Assembly: GCF_003369915.1 (NCBI RefSeq)
Contig: NC_046674.1
Span: 31,623,657-31,687,656, forward strand
DNA length: 64,000 bases
Source: Drosophila miranda
Lineage: Eukaryota; Arthropoda; Insecta; Diptera; Drosophilidae
Direction of reading: 5' to 3'
Position 1 is the stretch's first letter; the number at the start of each line of letters is the position of its first letter. Under the pieces are notes generated by a model. It did no database searches. It saw only the letters and a program-made list of their open reading frames with translations, and was not told the origin of the DNA. Below are positions 1-12,466 of this stretch, piece after piece. Both the position numbers and the translations under genes were made by a program.

Positions 1-164
1 GTTGAAGCGTATGCACAGTTTAAGGTTATAGAACACAAAGAGTTTACCCTTCGGGAGGAGAGATCACCCCTACATGGTGCTAGACCACTCTGGGAAAGAG
101 AGAGAAAGAGATACATACTAGGTATATCAATCATAATGATCATCGTAATCATATCATAATGATC

Positions 165-235
165 AAGAATTCTTAATGGGGTTGGAAATGATCCCATCTG
201 GCTGTTACATACTCGAATGTACATACATCACCATA
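165..235 (-). repeat. DINE-1-like repeat fragment
   Basis: The stretch reading GATCAAGAATTCTTAATGGG, then GTTGGAAATGATCCCATCTG and TTACA, is a diverged copy of the block at 56678-56731 in the long DINE-1-like element (GATCAAGAATATATATACTT, then a GGGGTCGGAAACGATTCCTT block). It lies in a Neuroglian intron. Only the conserved core survives. Confidence 0.55.
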
Positions 236-356
236 CATTATCATTTGTTATACCCCTGAATTCTTTTCATACCTTCCTTTATAGCTTCATTCATACGAGC
301 ATCAGAGCCTGCGATTGTTAAGGTACATATGCAATATTTACATATATGTAATTATA

Positions 357-548
357 CAAATCAATTTTCAGTGGCTATGCTGCGCCCCCCGACACGTTCT
401 GACTGATTATCTGTCTCTCGCGCACGCACCCTTTGTCGTGTCGTTCAATGTTAGCGCAGTTTGGCGGAGGAGAGCCATGCTGACTAAGTATCGGGTATAA
501 ATGTAGAGTTGCGGTCGCAGCAGCAACTCACAACGTTCCCGCTCGATT
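357..548 (+). repeat. DINE-1-like repeat, terminal portion
   Basis: This block closely parallels 41541-41716, the terminal part of the DINE-1-like element that interrupts the LOA retroelement. It has the same order of landmarks: a GCGCCCGACG-type segment, a run of TCTGTCTCTC, a CTGACTAAGTATCGGGTATA subterminal repeat, a TGTAGAGTTGCGG hairpin arm and a CAACTCACAACGTTCC end. It is a truncated copy in the intron downstream of Neuroglian coding exon 2. Confidence 0.7.
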
Positions 549-995
549 TCATTTCATTTGGCTTCGCTCAACAATTCCTTATTCTTTTAGGACAAGCTGT
601 ATCAAATTCTGAGCCAAATGCTGCTTCCTCGGTTCTATAATAAATTCTAAATACTTTGTGACGACGAAAATATTTCGTAAGAAACACGGCCGGAAAGTAA
701 ACAAACAAAAAACGAAAATGTTTTTTATTCAGATCTGAAGGGGGAATACATATTTCGGTCAGAAGACTGCTTAAATTTGATTTACGTGAATCGGGGGAAT
801 CGGGTGAATCGGGTGTCGGGGAAAGGGGATAGGGGATAGGGGATAGTACTACATAAATGTACCAATAAATGTATACCGAAAATATATGAACTGATTCCAT
901 TGAATTTGCGACGACTCCGCTCGTTTATTGGCCCATTTTAGTTATTTTTAGATTGTATCAAATCTTTTAGTAGATGTATTTGTACGGGTACTTAC

Positions 996-2567
996 TCTGG
1001 CTCCGGCTGTCCATCGGCCTCGCATTCGATAATAAATGGATTGTCGCTCTCCTTATTCTGCTGCGCCACCTTGAAGAGAAGCTCGCCGGGGGCCGGCTGC
1101 TTGATGATCCGTGGCGGGGAGTTGGCTGAGTTGGGGGTAGAGCAGGAGGAAAGATTGATGAGCACTGGGATCTTGCCACTAATTGGTCGCATCAATTTTA
1201 AATTAGGTTTGATATTATTTTTAGCTCTTGAGAACTATTGAATGCTTAGTTTTGAATGCTAGCCAAGGGGGACAGGCAGGGCTGTGGGGCTTCCGCATCG
1301 ATCTACTCTCCGAGATGTGAACGAAATACATTTATATCTCTCTATTATATAAAAAAGTGTTTTAGCGTTGTGGCCCAATATTCTACTCATATCGGAGGTT
1401 GGCGCACGAACGAAGGGAATGTCAAATTTAATTTCCAAATGAACGCACGGGAAAAGGTCCCTTTTCTTTTTACTGACTTTTGATTTGTGCTGATTGTTGT
1501 CGTGTGGAAAATGAAGACGGATAATTATGATATTTTCAACTACAATGATCTCATTAGAAGTTCCAATTTCAGGATCAAGTAGTGTCGACCAGTTTTGTCA
1601 ACCTAAAAATTACATATGTATGTACATAAGTACAGCTGCGGCGAAAAAAATAGCACCATGGGGCTAATGTGTCTGTACTGACGGTTTTTGTTTAAACAAT
1701 GGATTTTATCCAAAAACTATAAAAGCCAAAGAAAATTTTTAAAAATTTGAGTAAAATATGTTGTATTAGTTGTAATATTAAAGGTTGTAGTTATGTTGTA
1801 ACTCGGCATTAAAGTTCACCTAACTTTCGCATCTTTCCCCTGGGATATTAATCCACGAACCATGCAGGATACCCCAAGGATCTTTATGGTTCTTTGGTTC
1901 CGCATTAGCCACATATTTTTAAATTTTTTCTTTGCACCATACCTTTCCGGACTACGGGCACCTATTTTACGTTCTTGTAACAAGATCTCTAACTTTCCCG
2001 GTTCTTGACGATTTGTTAAGATATTTTCTTAAATTGGTCCTTGCTCTCACGAAGCAAAAGTTTTGCCAGAAATGGAGATATGCGGTTTTTCTTCCACAAG
2101 TTTCTTGTAGGAAACATATTTTAAACCGACAATTTGCCCGACCTTAGCATAGGACTTGTCTTTTGAAATTAATGTTTTGATCCTTTCTCTATTTTCTTCA
2201 CTACAGTGCTTTCCAAGACCCATAACTACATTCATTTGGTAACTTTCTTGTAACAATCTTTCGCAAATTTGCCTAAGAAAATAATAACTGTTAGGAGAGG
2301 AGACATGTAAACCCATTTAATATTACATTTATGTGCAAGAAATGTTGGACAGTGGTCATGTTGTGAAACAACAAAGACTGTTGAACCTAGCAGTGCTATT
2401 TTTTTCGCCGCCACTGTATGTGCATGGGGTAGATGGGACTAGGGGTCTCAGTGCAGATCCCCATCCCCCCGCATCCCCTTCGTTGCTATGGACTTACTTC
2501 TTGCCGTTGCACTGCCCAAAAAGGCAGCTAGCAATATCGCGGCCAGCATCGTTGACTGCCGCCGCAT
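996..2567 (-). CDS. Nrg: Neuroglian, first two coding exons (5' end of gene, continues off the left edge)
   Basis: Neuroglian is the fly L1-type cell-adhesion molecule: an extracellular Ig/fibronectin-III protein of neurons and septate junctions. Coding exon 1 (2567 to 2498) starts MRRQSTMLAAILLAAFLGS, a signal peptide with a hydrophobic core, and ends one base into a codon at a GTAAGT donor. Coding exon 2 (1125 to 996) follows a pyrimidine-rich acceptor ending at 1126; the phases agree. It reads NSPPRIIKQPAPGELLFKV and then QNKESDNPFIIECEADGQPE, which I recognise as the start of Neuroglian Ig domain 1, up to the first Ig cysteine, and ends at another GTAAGT donor. The remaining exons lie left of the window. 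The 1,372-bp intron carries a Tc1-like relic. Identity is from remembered sequence; the signal peptide is shorter and differs at several places from D. melanogaster. Confidence 0.88.
1631..2418 (-). mobile_element. Tc1-like DNA transposon, internally deleted, in Neuroglian intron
   Basis: Terminal inverted repeats of 26 bases at 1631-1656 and 2393-2418 match at 24 of 26 positions, and each ends in TA, the expected target dinucleotide. Their inner part is GGCGAAAAAAATAGCAC. On the minus strand an ATG at 2223 opens MGLGKHCSEENRERIKTLIS, typical of the N-terminal helix-turn-helix of Tc1-like transposases. Near 1810-1870 the strand reads WINIPGERCES, like the transposase C-terminus. The catalytic core is missing, so the copy cannot encode an active enzyme. 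The right end lies 80 bp from the donor site of the Neuroglian signal-peptide exon. Confidence 0.85.
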
Positions 2568-4484
2568 TTTCGAGCCGCTCCCTCTCTCTCTCTTTCTTCG
2601 CGTGTGTGTTGCGAGTGTGTGGTGGAGAGTAGAGACTGTGGCTGTGGTTGTAGTTGCGGGTGGTGTGTCTTCTTCTTCTCCTTTTCCTTCTCTGCTTCTG
2701 CTCTTAGATCTCGCACAATTTACACACTAAATTGCATCCACGTCGAGCTTTTATCTTTTCTCTTTGTGGCACTGAAAATAAAATTATTATAATGTTGATA
2801 ATGATTTCCAGAACTTAACACTTTTCAATGCGAAACGAGACGAGACGAGGCGAGACGAGACGACGCGTACGAGCGAGAGAGTAAGGTGTGGGTGGGGCAT
2901 GGGGCAGGCCATAAAAGTTTTGCATGTCTGTGTGGCTGAAAAGAGAAAAGAGAGAACCGAAAGAGATGAATAATGAGTAATGCAATTGTCCAATATGATT
3001 CAAACTATGATCAAATTATACAACGTTGTCCGCTCCAGCAGCGTAACGACTAAGAGTATACGAAGGGTATACAAAAACAACACAAAACAGCTTCCACATA
3101 TCTACATATACGTATACCTATGTATCTCTATGTATGTATGTAGTATGTAGTAGTGACAGGCGTGACATTAGACCCGAAAGAGAGTTAGCGGACCACTTGA
3201 TTCTCACCAGTCGTGATTCGGTCCAAGGAATGAATCGCAATCTGGTATTCACCCAGCCCTTTTTGCATCCGGCATGCAATTCCTAAGGCGGTGGGCGGTA
3301 GGCTCCAGTCGAGGGATCATTGAAACGTGGATTTATTCTTGGCATATTTTGAATTGGCAAATCAGCTGTTAAATAGAACGATTGAGTCGAGGAACACGAG
3401 CCTCGAGACTACGATTACTGATACTCAAATTCAATGCGTACAAACATATATACAATACATATATGTATGTATATATAGGTACATGTATACATATGTATGT
3501 CGCTGCTCTCTCTCAGCATCGCAAAACCGCAATATCGCAGAGGACCACGCTGAGCGCGTTCTCTCACCATCTCGTCCCTTCTGATCCTCTCTGAGCGAGT
3601 CGTCCCTCTCTACGCGCTCTCTCACTAAAACATGCACAGCAATCGGACAGACAGTAGGCAAGGACAAACGGTAAATCGAAAAGAAGACAACGGAATCTCG
3701 TATTTTACAGAGAGAGACAGAATTCGATATCGAATTGCGACGCACTGCTCAAAATCGATTGATCGATTATTTATTACTTTTCAGCGATATTTGTCTTGGT
3801 TTTGAACATAACAGTACGACGGTACGATGACGGAGGAAGTGATTAAGAGAACTGCGCGAGGCATTGGAAATACGAATATGCACCACAAGGAAAACCCAAG
3901 CGCCCCCCCTCTCCCCTCCCCAGGCTGAGCAGTAGAATCAAGTGCAACAAATGCCATAGCAATAGTCGATGGATAACAAATGCCCAAATGCCAGAGGGGG
4001 CGTCATCATAGACCTGGTTTCCATGGGCCGAACTGGTGACCGTCTAGGGAAAATGGAAATTAGAAATGGTGCCAGAGGCCACGCCAGTTAGCGGGAATAC
4101 GAAACCGAATACCGAACACCGAAACCGACTATAGAACACCGAATACCGAACATCGGCTACCGAGCACCGATGGGGCGGATGGAGGAGAGCAGGGGAATGA
4201 AGACCGACCTGGAGAAGGGTTCTCTGTCTGGCTGGCTGTCTGTCCGCTGTCTGCCAGTCCGCGCGTTAATTTAATTAGCAATTTCCCATTGAAATCGGGT
4301 GCAACCCGGTGTGTGGCTTTGGGGCCAGAGCCAATGCTGTCCGCCGGAGCTTCAAACTGGCTAAAATGCTGAACTGCAACGGACGCTACCAGTTTTCGCC
4401 GTTATCGTTGTCGCAGTCGCTGTCGGTTTTGTTGTTGTCGCTTTCGGAGTTCTCGGTGGGGTCGGAGTTGCAGGCGAGGGTGCT
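2568..4484. other. Divergent 5' region between Neuroglian and the 4485 gene
   Basis: No convincing coding sequence. The first hundred bases beside the Neuroglian ATG are CT/GA- and GT-rich and probably 5' UTR. Further right there are short GAGACGAG repeats (2833-2865), ATGTA-type microsatellites (3110-3150, 3440-3500), several clusters of CTCTCT/GAGAGA (3500-3720) that could bind GAGA factor, and a degenerate CCGAACACCGAA repeat (4095-4165). Promoters for the flanking genes should be here, but I cannot fix a start site. Confidence 0.4.
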
Positions 4485-7400
4485 ATGAGCCACCAACAGT
4501 TCCATCACTATCATCATCACGACCAGCTGCAGCAAGTGCAATCGGAATCGGTATTGAAAGGGAACTCCTCTTCCGACTTGGGCTCCGAAAGGAATCCACA
4601 GAATCTGCATAATCCGTGCCACTCCACTACCGCACGCGGCATCGGCGGTGGGTCAATGGACCTTCGTAATCTCTGCCAGCGTCTCGATGTGGATCGCCTG
4701 AGAGGTGAGTGCTAGTTTTCCACAACATTTTCCACAAATTCGAGCTAGGATCAGTTCTTGTTCCGACTAGTTCTGCTTCTAATGGAAGCCCATAGAATAT
4801 TTGAATAGTTTTCAATTTAGTTTTTTTTTTTCGAAATAGTTCAAGTTTAAAGGCAGCAGCCTCTAATATCGGAGACTATTATTAAGCACTATTATTATTA
4901 AAGAACTAGTTCATCTCGTGGGAGTTCGATTAGCTCGAATGCAGTTCGTATGGATAATATCAAAGACTAGCAAATTACCAGGACTAAGCGGACCGAAAAG
5001 TAAGTTTTTTCTGCGCCTCGCGAAGGACTGTGTACTTCGTTCTTGGATTCGGGGAACCGACTCAGGCGAAGCCAGCAGGCGGCAGGGGCGCGGTAAGAGG
5101 CGAACGATGGCCCAAAAGAGAATTGAAGCACCGCGGAGAATCAAGCAAAAATCGAAGTGGAGTTTATTCCTGATTCAATAAATTGGTGTATTTATTATTT
5201 CTTGTGCACCCAGAATCTGTTCCCAGAGTTGGTTCCAAAAAAGTTCACGTTCATTTATTTTATTATTATTTCTTCTCCTCCGCAGCCAAGCTGCCTTCGT
5301 TGCCTTCGCTGCCCTCGCTGCCGCAACTGAAGCTCCCGAAATTGCTCCCCAAGCTCCGCGGTCGCAAGGACTTCCGCAGCTCCAGGAGAAACCACAGCAG
5401 CAACAGTAACAAGGATGGGGCCGGGGGAGCAGCAGTCAAAGGAGTCGACGGCGGAGGAATGTGCACGCTGCCGTTGCCGCTGCCACAACAGTCACAGCAG
5501 TTCATCAACCGCACACCCCAGCGGATCTCCACCATCAGCTCGTTGATGTACGAGGAGCAGCAGCAGGAGGTGGACACGGGCATGGGAATGGGAATGGGAA
5601 TGGGAATGGGCATTGGCCAAGGAACAGGACACAGACAGCCAAGCACCTATCGAAGTGCGGGGAGTCTGGATGACGATTATTATGCACCGGACAGCGGAGT
5701 CGGGGACCGTGCCTCGCGACCCATTAGCCCCGTTAAGATTCCGTCAGCCCCAGTGGAAGGTGGAGGCCAGCCCCCGACTCTGACGCAGCGCATCCAGAGG
5801 GGCTACAAGAGCCTCAGCGAGCTTCGGCTGAAGCATCTGTTCACCAAGCAGACGATCCTGAGGCGGGACGACATCGAGGTGGACCGCTACGTGGAGCAGT
5901 ACGAAGCCGAGCTGCGGTCGGAGCGGCGGGCACTGGCGCGCAGGGATCGGGAGATAGCCGACAACTACGACATTCGATTCAAGACGCTCGCCAGATCCAG
6001 ACAGAACAGTCCCGACCGAGAGGCCGGAGAGGCGAAGGTGCGCACGAAGCCCCAGAAGCCGCGCAGCGTGGCCGAGCAGAGTGGAGATGAGAGCGGAATG
6101 GAGGGCACACCACCACTGCCCGCGAGAAGCAGGAAGCCGGGCATTGCAGCCACGCGATTCGCCAAGGTCCGACAGCCGCCGCTGCAAATGGAAGAGCAGG
6201 AGGTGCAGAGGGGGCGCGAGGAGCAGCCGGATCGGGAGGCTTCGCCGCGTCGCAGCAGCTATAAACAGCTGTTGCAAAAGCTCCCCAGCTTCCCCAACAC
6301 CCTTCACAGTCTCCAGAAAGGTCGCAGCAAGGAGGAGAAGGGTGCGGGGGAGGAGGCATCGAGCACACCTCAAACCCCCCCACCGAAGTCGGCTATCCGC
6401 AAAAACATCAAGAGGCTGCGCAAGTCCATCAAGCGGCCAGCGAAGCTCAAGGAGAAGCAGCAGCAGCAGCAGCAGAAGGCAGTCGACGATTCGGACGAAG
6501 AGCCGCAGCAAGGGAGGGAGAGCGACAGGGAGAAGGAGCCACCAGCCAAGTCCTCTGGCAATCTGAGAGCCCGCCTCAGTCGATTTGCCTCCACGGAGCA
6601 GCTGCAGGAGCGCTGGCGCAAGAGCTTCAAGACCGCAGCAACCGAATCGCAGGAGAGCCCCAAAGGGGGAGCAGGTGCGGCGGCAGGAGCAGGAGTGGGA
6701 GCAGCGACCGGAATGGCCATTGGTGTCCATCTGGAGCGAACCCTCACGAAGCTCAACGAGAAAATGCATCAGCTCAAGTTTTTTCAGCGCCAGGGAGGGG
6801 CAGCCTCCTCCCCCTCGGAGACAGTCGGGAGGCAGTCGAAGCCGAACACTGTCGGGCATGAGCCCGTCTTTATTGACGACGATGAGGAGCTGGCTGCCAC
6901 CTACCATCACAGCGATAGCGACGAGGACGAAGAGGAGCGTGGCAGCCAGGACAGCGGACACGATGTCTGTGCTGCGGAGGCATTTGGGCAGCAGGAGGAT
7001 GACAGCGAGGATGGGGATGAAGACGAAGAGGAAGAGACACAGATGGAGCACCCCCTACCAGGAACTGCGTCCGCCCACGCTGCTCGACATATGGCGACGC
7101 TGGCTGAGCTACAGGCGGAGGCGGCAAAGGGGGGATGCCCAAACGGAGGACGCTCCTTCGCGGCCTGGAGCAGCGATTCGCTGGAGGAGATCCCTGACGA
7201 GGACTACCCCCGAGTGCTCATTCACCAGGAGCACACCGACGACTCCTGCGAGTCCACGCTGATCATCGCCGTAGCCACAAAGACCTCGAAGGCATCATCG
7301 CCGGCCCTTGTCCGGAGCCCGACCCCAACCCCGACCCCGACCGGCATCACCACCCAGTGGCTGCTCAACGAACCGACGGAGCAGCAGCCGGGAGGGGCGG

Positions 7401-8488
7401 GAGAGGCTGAATGCTGGCCTGGTCCCCGGCCCCTGTGCAAGCCTAAGAGCATTGATATCTTCGAGGCCTCGGGGGCCGCGTTCGCCGACTTCGATGAGGC
7501 GCTTCGCAACGCCCCCATTCTGAGGATCAGTGCCGGGAGCAGCTGCGATAAGAGCGGCGAGGAGGCGGACGACAGCAGCTCCAGGGTCACAAGAATACGG
7601 GTGCAGACCCCCCCACAGATCGGCAACAGCAGAGAGAGTCTGATGGCCCAGGAGCGGGAGGAGGAGCAAGAGCAGGAGGAGGAGAAGGATGCGGAGGAGG
7701 AAAGGGAGAGGCGTGCTCTGGAGCGTCCCCCGTCCGCCTCGCCTCCACCACCGCCGCTTCCACAACGGCGTCCGCCGCAGCGCAGAATCTCTACTCCGCC
7801 GCCAGTGCCCATCTACGATGCAGTGCCTCCGCCGCTGCCCACCAGCAAGCCCCCGCCCCTGAGCATGACCATTCCTCCCAATCGCGCTGCTTCTCCTACT
7901 GTTCCCGCGTCGCTCCCAGCGGTTTCGTCCCTCCCGCAGAGGAGCCGTGCCTCCATGACGCGCCCGGCTAAGCCGCTGGTCAAGACCAGCTCCCTGCGGC
8001 TCACCTACAACGAACAGGTGCTCCCCGGCGACATTGGTAAGGTGAACAAGCTGATCTCCCGATTCGAGGGCGGCCGCCGGCCTCGCCTCTGTCCACGACG
8101 GCTCCACAGCGAGGAGTACGAGCTGACCGCCACCTCAGCCAGTTTCAACGGGGACGAGGATCAGGATGATGCAGCGGAGGAGGAGGAGGATGGACAGAAG
8201 GAGGAGGCAGCATCTCCCATTACTCCCACCAATCGACCAGTCGTCATACCAGAGATCGTTACCACGCAGCCCAGCAACAACAACAACAACAACAACAACA
8301 ACAGCAACAGCAACAGGAGGAGGGAGAAGGAGGAGGAGGAGGAGTTCCTGACCATGGAACTGTCTTTGGATCGCCAAAACTCCAACTGCAGCCGATCGGA
8401 GTACGGGTCGCCCCTGGCCTATCCCTACCCCAGCAGGCGTCGCAGCTCGGCGGCCACTGGAGCTCCCCCTTTCACGCTGCCTGCTCCC

Positions 8489-8538
<50 letters not shown>

Positions 8539-8743
8539 GCAGCAGCAGCAACAGAGACAGCAGGCACGACGCAGTCGACGATCCATGACCCGCGACGATG
8601 AAAACTTTTACAGCTTCGACAGCGACGAAGGTGAGCCGAAGCAATCCTCCCTGAATCTTGTATCTGAATCTGTATCTGTTGCAGAGAATAGCTACTACTC
8701 CATAAGCCCATCAGGCAGCAGTCGTTACGTGGTGGAGATTTGA
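4485..8743 (+). CDS. Large disordered, Pro/Gln-rich protein of unknown family
   Basis: Exon 1 runs 4485-4704 and begins MSHQQFHHYHHHDQLQQVQS; it ends in phase 1 at a GTGAGT donor. Exon 2 starts at 5286 after a CTCCTCCGCAG acceptor and stays open to a TGA at 8741-8743. A GT-AG segment at 8631-8684 is exactly 54 bp and has no stop, so the product is 1,225 aa if it is kept or 1,207 aa if it is spliced. Visible features are a KLPSLPSLPSLP-type repeat at the exon 2 start, a GMGMGM run, a Lys-rich basic block near KSAIRKNIKRLRKSIKRP, acidic stretches, Pro-rich SH3-ligand-like segments (SPPPPPLPQRRPP, PIYDAVPPPLP), an Asn run and a Gln tract near 8490-8560. I recognise no catalytic or folded domain. 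A scaffold or cytoskeletal adaptor role would fit the composition but is a guess. The frame is open about 100 bases upstream of the ATG without another ATG. It may be nested in a Neuroglian 5' intron if Neuroglian has a distal promoter. Confidence 0.75.
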
Positions 8744-8774
8744 GCATACAAGAGATACAAATGTACCGTCTAGG

Positions 8775-8800
8775 GTCCCATAAGGGATCACTTATGGGAC
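8775..8800. other. Perfect 10-bp hairpin in the 3' UTR
   Basis: GTCCCATAAG at 8775-8784 is the exact reverse complement of CTTATGGGAC at 8791-8800, with a six-base GGATCA loop. It lies 31 bases after the stop codon of the preceding gene. It could be an RNA structure in the 3' UTR, or a protein-binding palindrome. Confidence 0.5.
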
Positions 8801-10254
8801 TACGCTCCCATATCGCTTTCAGTCGCGGGCTAGGCTCGACGGGTGCCTCAAAGTGTGTATAGCCGGGGGTTCCCCCAGCATCAATTAATCCGATTTCTTT
8901 ACAAAAACAGGAAATCCTTTTTGCCAGACTGCGAGCATGGATCTACGACATGTATCCTACGCCCTACACACGGGTATATATATTCATATACATATATATA
9001 TGTACATACATATATAGGATGTATGATAGTGATGGGAATATGAAGGACTAGTTTGCATCGTACATAATCTCCGGATCGACTGTAGTGCGCAATTGATCTG
9101 CAAGGGTATGCAAATCCATTAAACGTCTACTGGAATTAATGGAAGTGCGAACCCACCGCACGGCAGAATATAGTACATATATTTTCCATATAATCGTGCA
9201 TATTATATAATAAGTTGATCTGTTTTTTTTTTGCTAATTGTGTAAGCGTTTATTTGGATATATGTAGATAAAGTATAACAACGAATTAAAAAAACCTATA
9301 TGAAACAATAGTTTTCGGCTCTGAAAGCAATCTGCGTATGTACGTATGAGCATACGTACATCTATACGTCATACGTATGTATGTACAGTAGAACCTGCTG
9401 ATCAAGAGTACAAACAAAGTATATATTTCGCGACGGAGTCCATCTGCTGCAAGGATGAAAGGGTGCAAGGGTAGGTCCATGTAGAGGTAGAATCCTCAAC
9501 GAGGGACGTCCGTACAAAGGGAAGTCCGTCCCTAGTTGATTAATGCACCCAGGTGTGGGAGGGGTGGATTGAGCGAGACACAGCTGACACTTCCATGCAA
9601 CACCATCCACCACCGTGGCCACCGGGCCTCCAGGCGGCCATCGGGCCATCAGGCGGCCATCGGGCCATCAGGCACCACCATTATGCATATCATGCGCGCG
9701 CGGTGGTTGCAGTGCAGGCTCCTAGTCCTCCCTTGACTCCTATCCGATACGAATCGCTGAACGAGCGCATTTTAATTCATAATTTATGCTAATTAATTAA
9801 TTAAGTAAAGTATCCGCGCTACCAGCGCATACTCAGGAGAGGGGTGGAAAGGAAAATACATACATACATACATATGTACGTACATAAGAGTGTACATAAA
9901 TATGTACATATATGCATATATCCATGCATATACCACAAGAAACTCAAGAATCGAAGAAAATCGGGGTATCCAGGGGATCGTATGATGTCCCTTGAATAAT
10001 TGCCAAGCAAATAATGAATGAGAGCTCTAAATGAGCTCTTTGTCAGAGTGGGGACGTACCTTCGACGACCACCCAAAAGGGAAGAGGAGCAAAGGAAATG
10101 AAGAGCGAAGGGCGAAGAGCATGGCCAAGTGCAAGGTCAAGGAACCTTTCAAGTGTCCTCCTGCCCGCACCGCAGAAATGTGACCAGAGCCAGAAGATAT
10201 GTATTAGATGTTTGTAAGGCATTTGCGTAGTCGTGGATACATTTGTATTTTGTA

Positions 10255-10520
10255 CTCTTTTTGTACCCGTTGCCCGAAGAGTATGGGGGTACACTCGATT
10301 TGTGGTGGAATGGATGTGTGTAACGTCCCTCCGTCTGTCCGTCTTGTTTGACGCCTAGATCTCAGAGGCTATAAGAGCTAGAGAAACCGATAGTTGTATC
10401 CAGACTCCTGGAATATCGCACTGTTACAAGGGGTTTTCAAAATTTATACCCAGTGTAGTTACAGTATAGTAGGAGCCTCCCTCCTAGGATGCATCTGCAG
10501 AAGTACATATGTATGTATAA
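10255..10520 (+). repeat. DINE-1-like repeat fragment
   Basis: It contains TACCCGTTGCCCGAAGAGTA, a GTACACTCGATTTGTGGTGG block, GATGTGTGTAACGTCC, a CCGTCTGTCCGTC run and CTCAGAGGCTATAAGAGCTAG, in the same order as in the long copy at 40609-41716. The TATATATTCTTGATCAGCAT core is missing, so the copy is internally deleted. Confidence 0.65.
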
Positions 10521-10862
10521 AGTTTCGGACTCCGACCAAGAACTTGGATTTTTGTTGGCCGTGGCCTTGGCCCCTTGATTCGACTGCAATGCAGTGGTCC
10601 TTGCTTTCGACGGTGCTGTTAGTGAGTGAGTGTTTGAGTCACTCGTCTCTCTGTGTGTTTGTGTGTGTGTGTGTTCAGTCAGAGAAAATTAATTAGCACA
10701 CCCTCTCCCTCCACGCCCCCCACTCTCCATCCCCAACCCACACAGCACCCATACATGATCGCTTTGAGCTTTAATTAAAGCTTTCTTGTAACGATTGGAA
10801 CGATGTGCAAACACATCTCTCTCTATCCCTGTCTTTCTGCTGGCGAGGCTGATATCCTACCC

Positions 10863-10897
10863 ACCCTTCCCTTCCTTCCCTTCCTTCCCTTCCTTAC
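10863..10897. repeat. Short tandem repeat, CCCTTCCTT unit
   Basis: About four copies of a 9-base pyrimidine unit. No coding context. Confidence 0.7.
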
Positions 10898-11114
10898 TCT
10901 CCCCTCCTAATCGGAGACCCTCATCGGAGCGCATTAAATTCCAATAAATTGCCTAAATTAAGCAAAACGGAACCAGGAATGGAACGAATCGGAACGGAGC
11001 CATCAATGCGCCTTCGACCAGCATTTCTCATTCGAGAATTGCTGTTATTGTTGACTTTTGGGCGCAATTAAGAGTACATTTTATTGCTGGAAAATTCTCC
11101 ATTGCGTGGTGGAG

Positions 11115-11159
11115 GAAGCCGTGCAAGCCGTGCAAGCCGTGCAAGCCGTGCAAGCCGTG
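11115..11159. repeat. Minisatellite, GCAAGCCGT unit
   Basis: About five near-perfect copies of a 9-base unit. No coding context. Confidence 0.8.
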
Positions 11160-12434
11160 GACGCCAAGCCATTATGGAGCCAAACCAAATACTCGTAACT
11201 GCCACAAAAGCAAGGAACTTGAGGTAGCAAATAAATAGTAAACGTCCATGAATCAGACGATATTCTACCCCTCTCCAGTTCCCTCTCCCTCTCCAGCTTC
11301 AGTTCGGCTCGCTACTGTCCGCTTTTCGCACACCAACCCTCAGGAGCAGCAGCAGATGCAGCACCACCGTTATTCGACACGCGACTGGGACCCAGCCGAT
11401 CCAATATATCGCATGCCACAGTGTAGCAAAGGGAAAAGAGTGACAGCGAAAGCGAAAGCGAAAGCGACAGGAGCACACACGCATTACGCACACCCTACCC
11501 CCGTCCACCTATCCGTGTAAACGTACATATGCGAGGGCTGCTATACAAGTTTCGGGGCGTATGAATTGACACAGGGGAATTTCCGCGTCATGATTTTGGA
11601 GCATAATTTACTGGTGCTGTCTTGTCACCGTGAGGTTGAGGCATCCTTGGACGTTGGAAAGGATTTACCATGATCACACAATTTAGGAATCGGTCAACAA
11701 GAGATGAATTTGAGTCCGAAACAAAACAGTAATCCACGGTATGGGTTAAAGCGAGCCAAATCCCAACCGAAAACCCATTTTCCACCACCAAAGCTTTTTT
11801 TTTTTGAAGGTTAGGCCAGGTACTCATGTAGCACCCAACGTATGTATTGTATATCTGTTTGTATAAGCCATATCCAGGAGTCGGATTCGATCAAGAATCC
11901 ACCCCATTCAACGGCCACCTCCTGTTTTCCCAGGCCAGCGAACAGGGAATGGATTAACTGGTTGACTGACTGAATTTTGATTTTGCCCCGCTTAAGCAAG
12001 AGTGCGACGAGGGACAATAGCCATGAGAAACGAAGAATATGGGCTCACACTCTCCCATAAATCACTTTTAAGAGGAACAACTTTTATCAAGAATCACCTT
12101 TCTTATAGGAGAAAATGGTAAAGGAATACATGACTGACTGTAAAAATACCCACAAAGTGATCTTTGCCTTTTTTGATAGATACAAATTTCAAATAAAAAT
12201 AAATAAAATTATATGGCAATTGGTTAAATAAGCTGAGTTTCATTGAATTTCGATAATAATATCGGGACAAAAGTACATACATGATCGTATGTACATATAT
12301 GGAAATGGGTTTTATTAGCTTTTAATTATTTGGTCTCTGTCGAAATATTCGAAACAGTGAGAGCTCTTTGCGGAAAAGGCGGAAGAGGCCATGATCGCAG
12401 GCGACTCACGCTACGATCCGTTTTAGTTGGAGTA

Positions 12435-12435
12435 C

Positions 12436-12466
<31 letters not shown>

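Noticed and set aside
5744..7051. 435-codon open frame opposite the large plus-strand gene
   Set aside because: Leu-rich shadow of CAG/GAG-biased coding on the plus strand; the plus frame has proper splice sites and protein-like motifs.
11588..12017. Minus-strand peptides possibly from a transposase
   Set aside because: Fragments such as KTAPVNYAPKS did not line up with any transposase I know; too weak to call.
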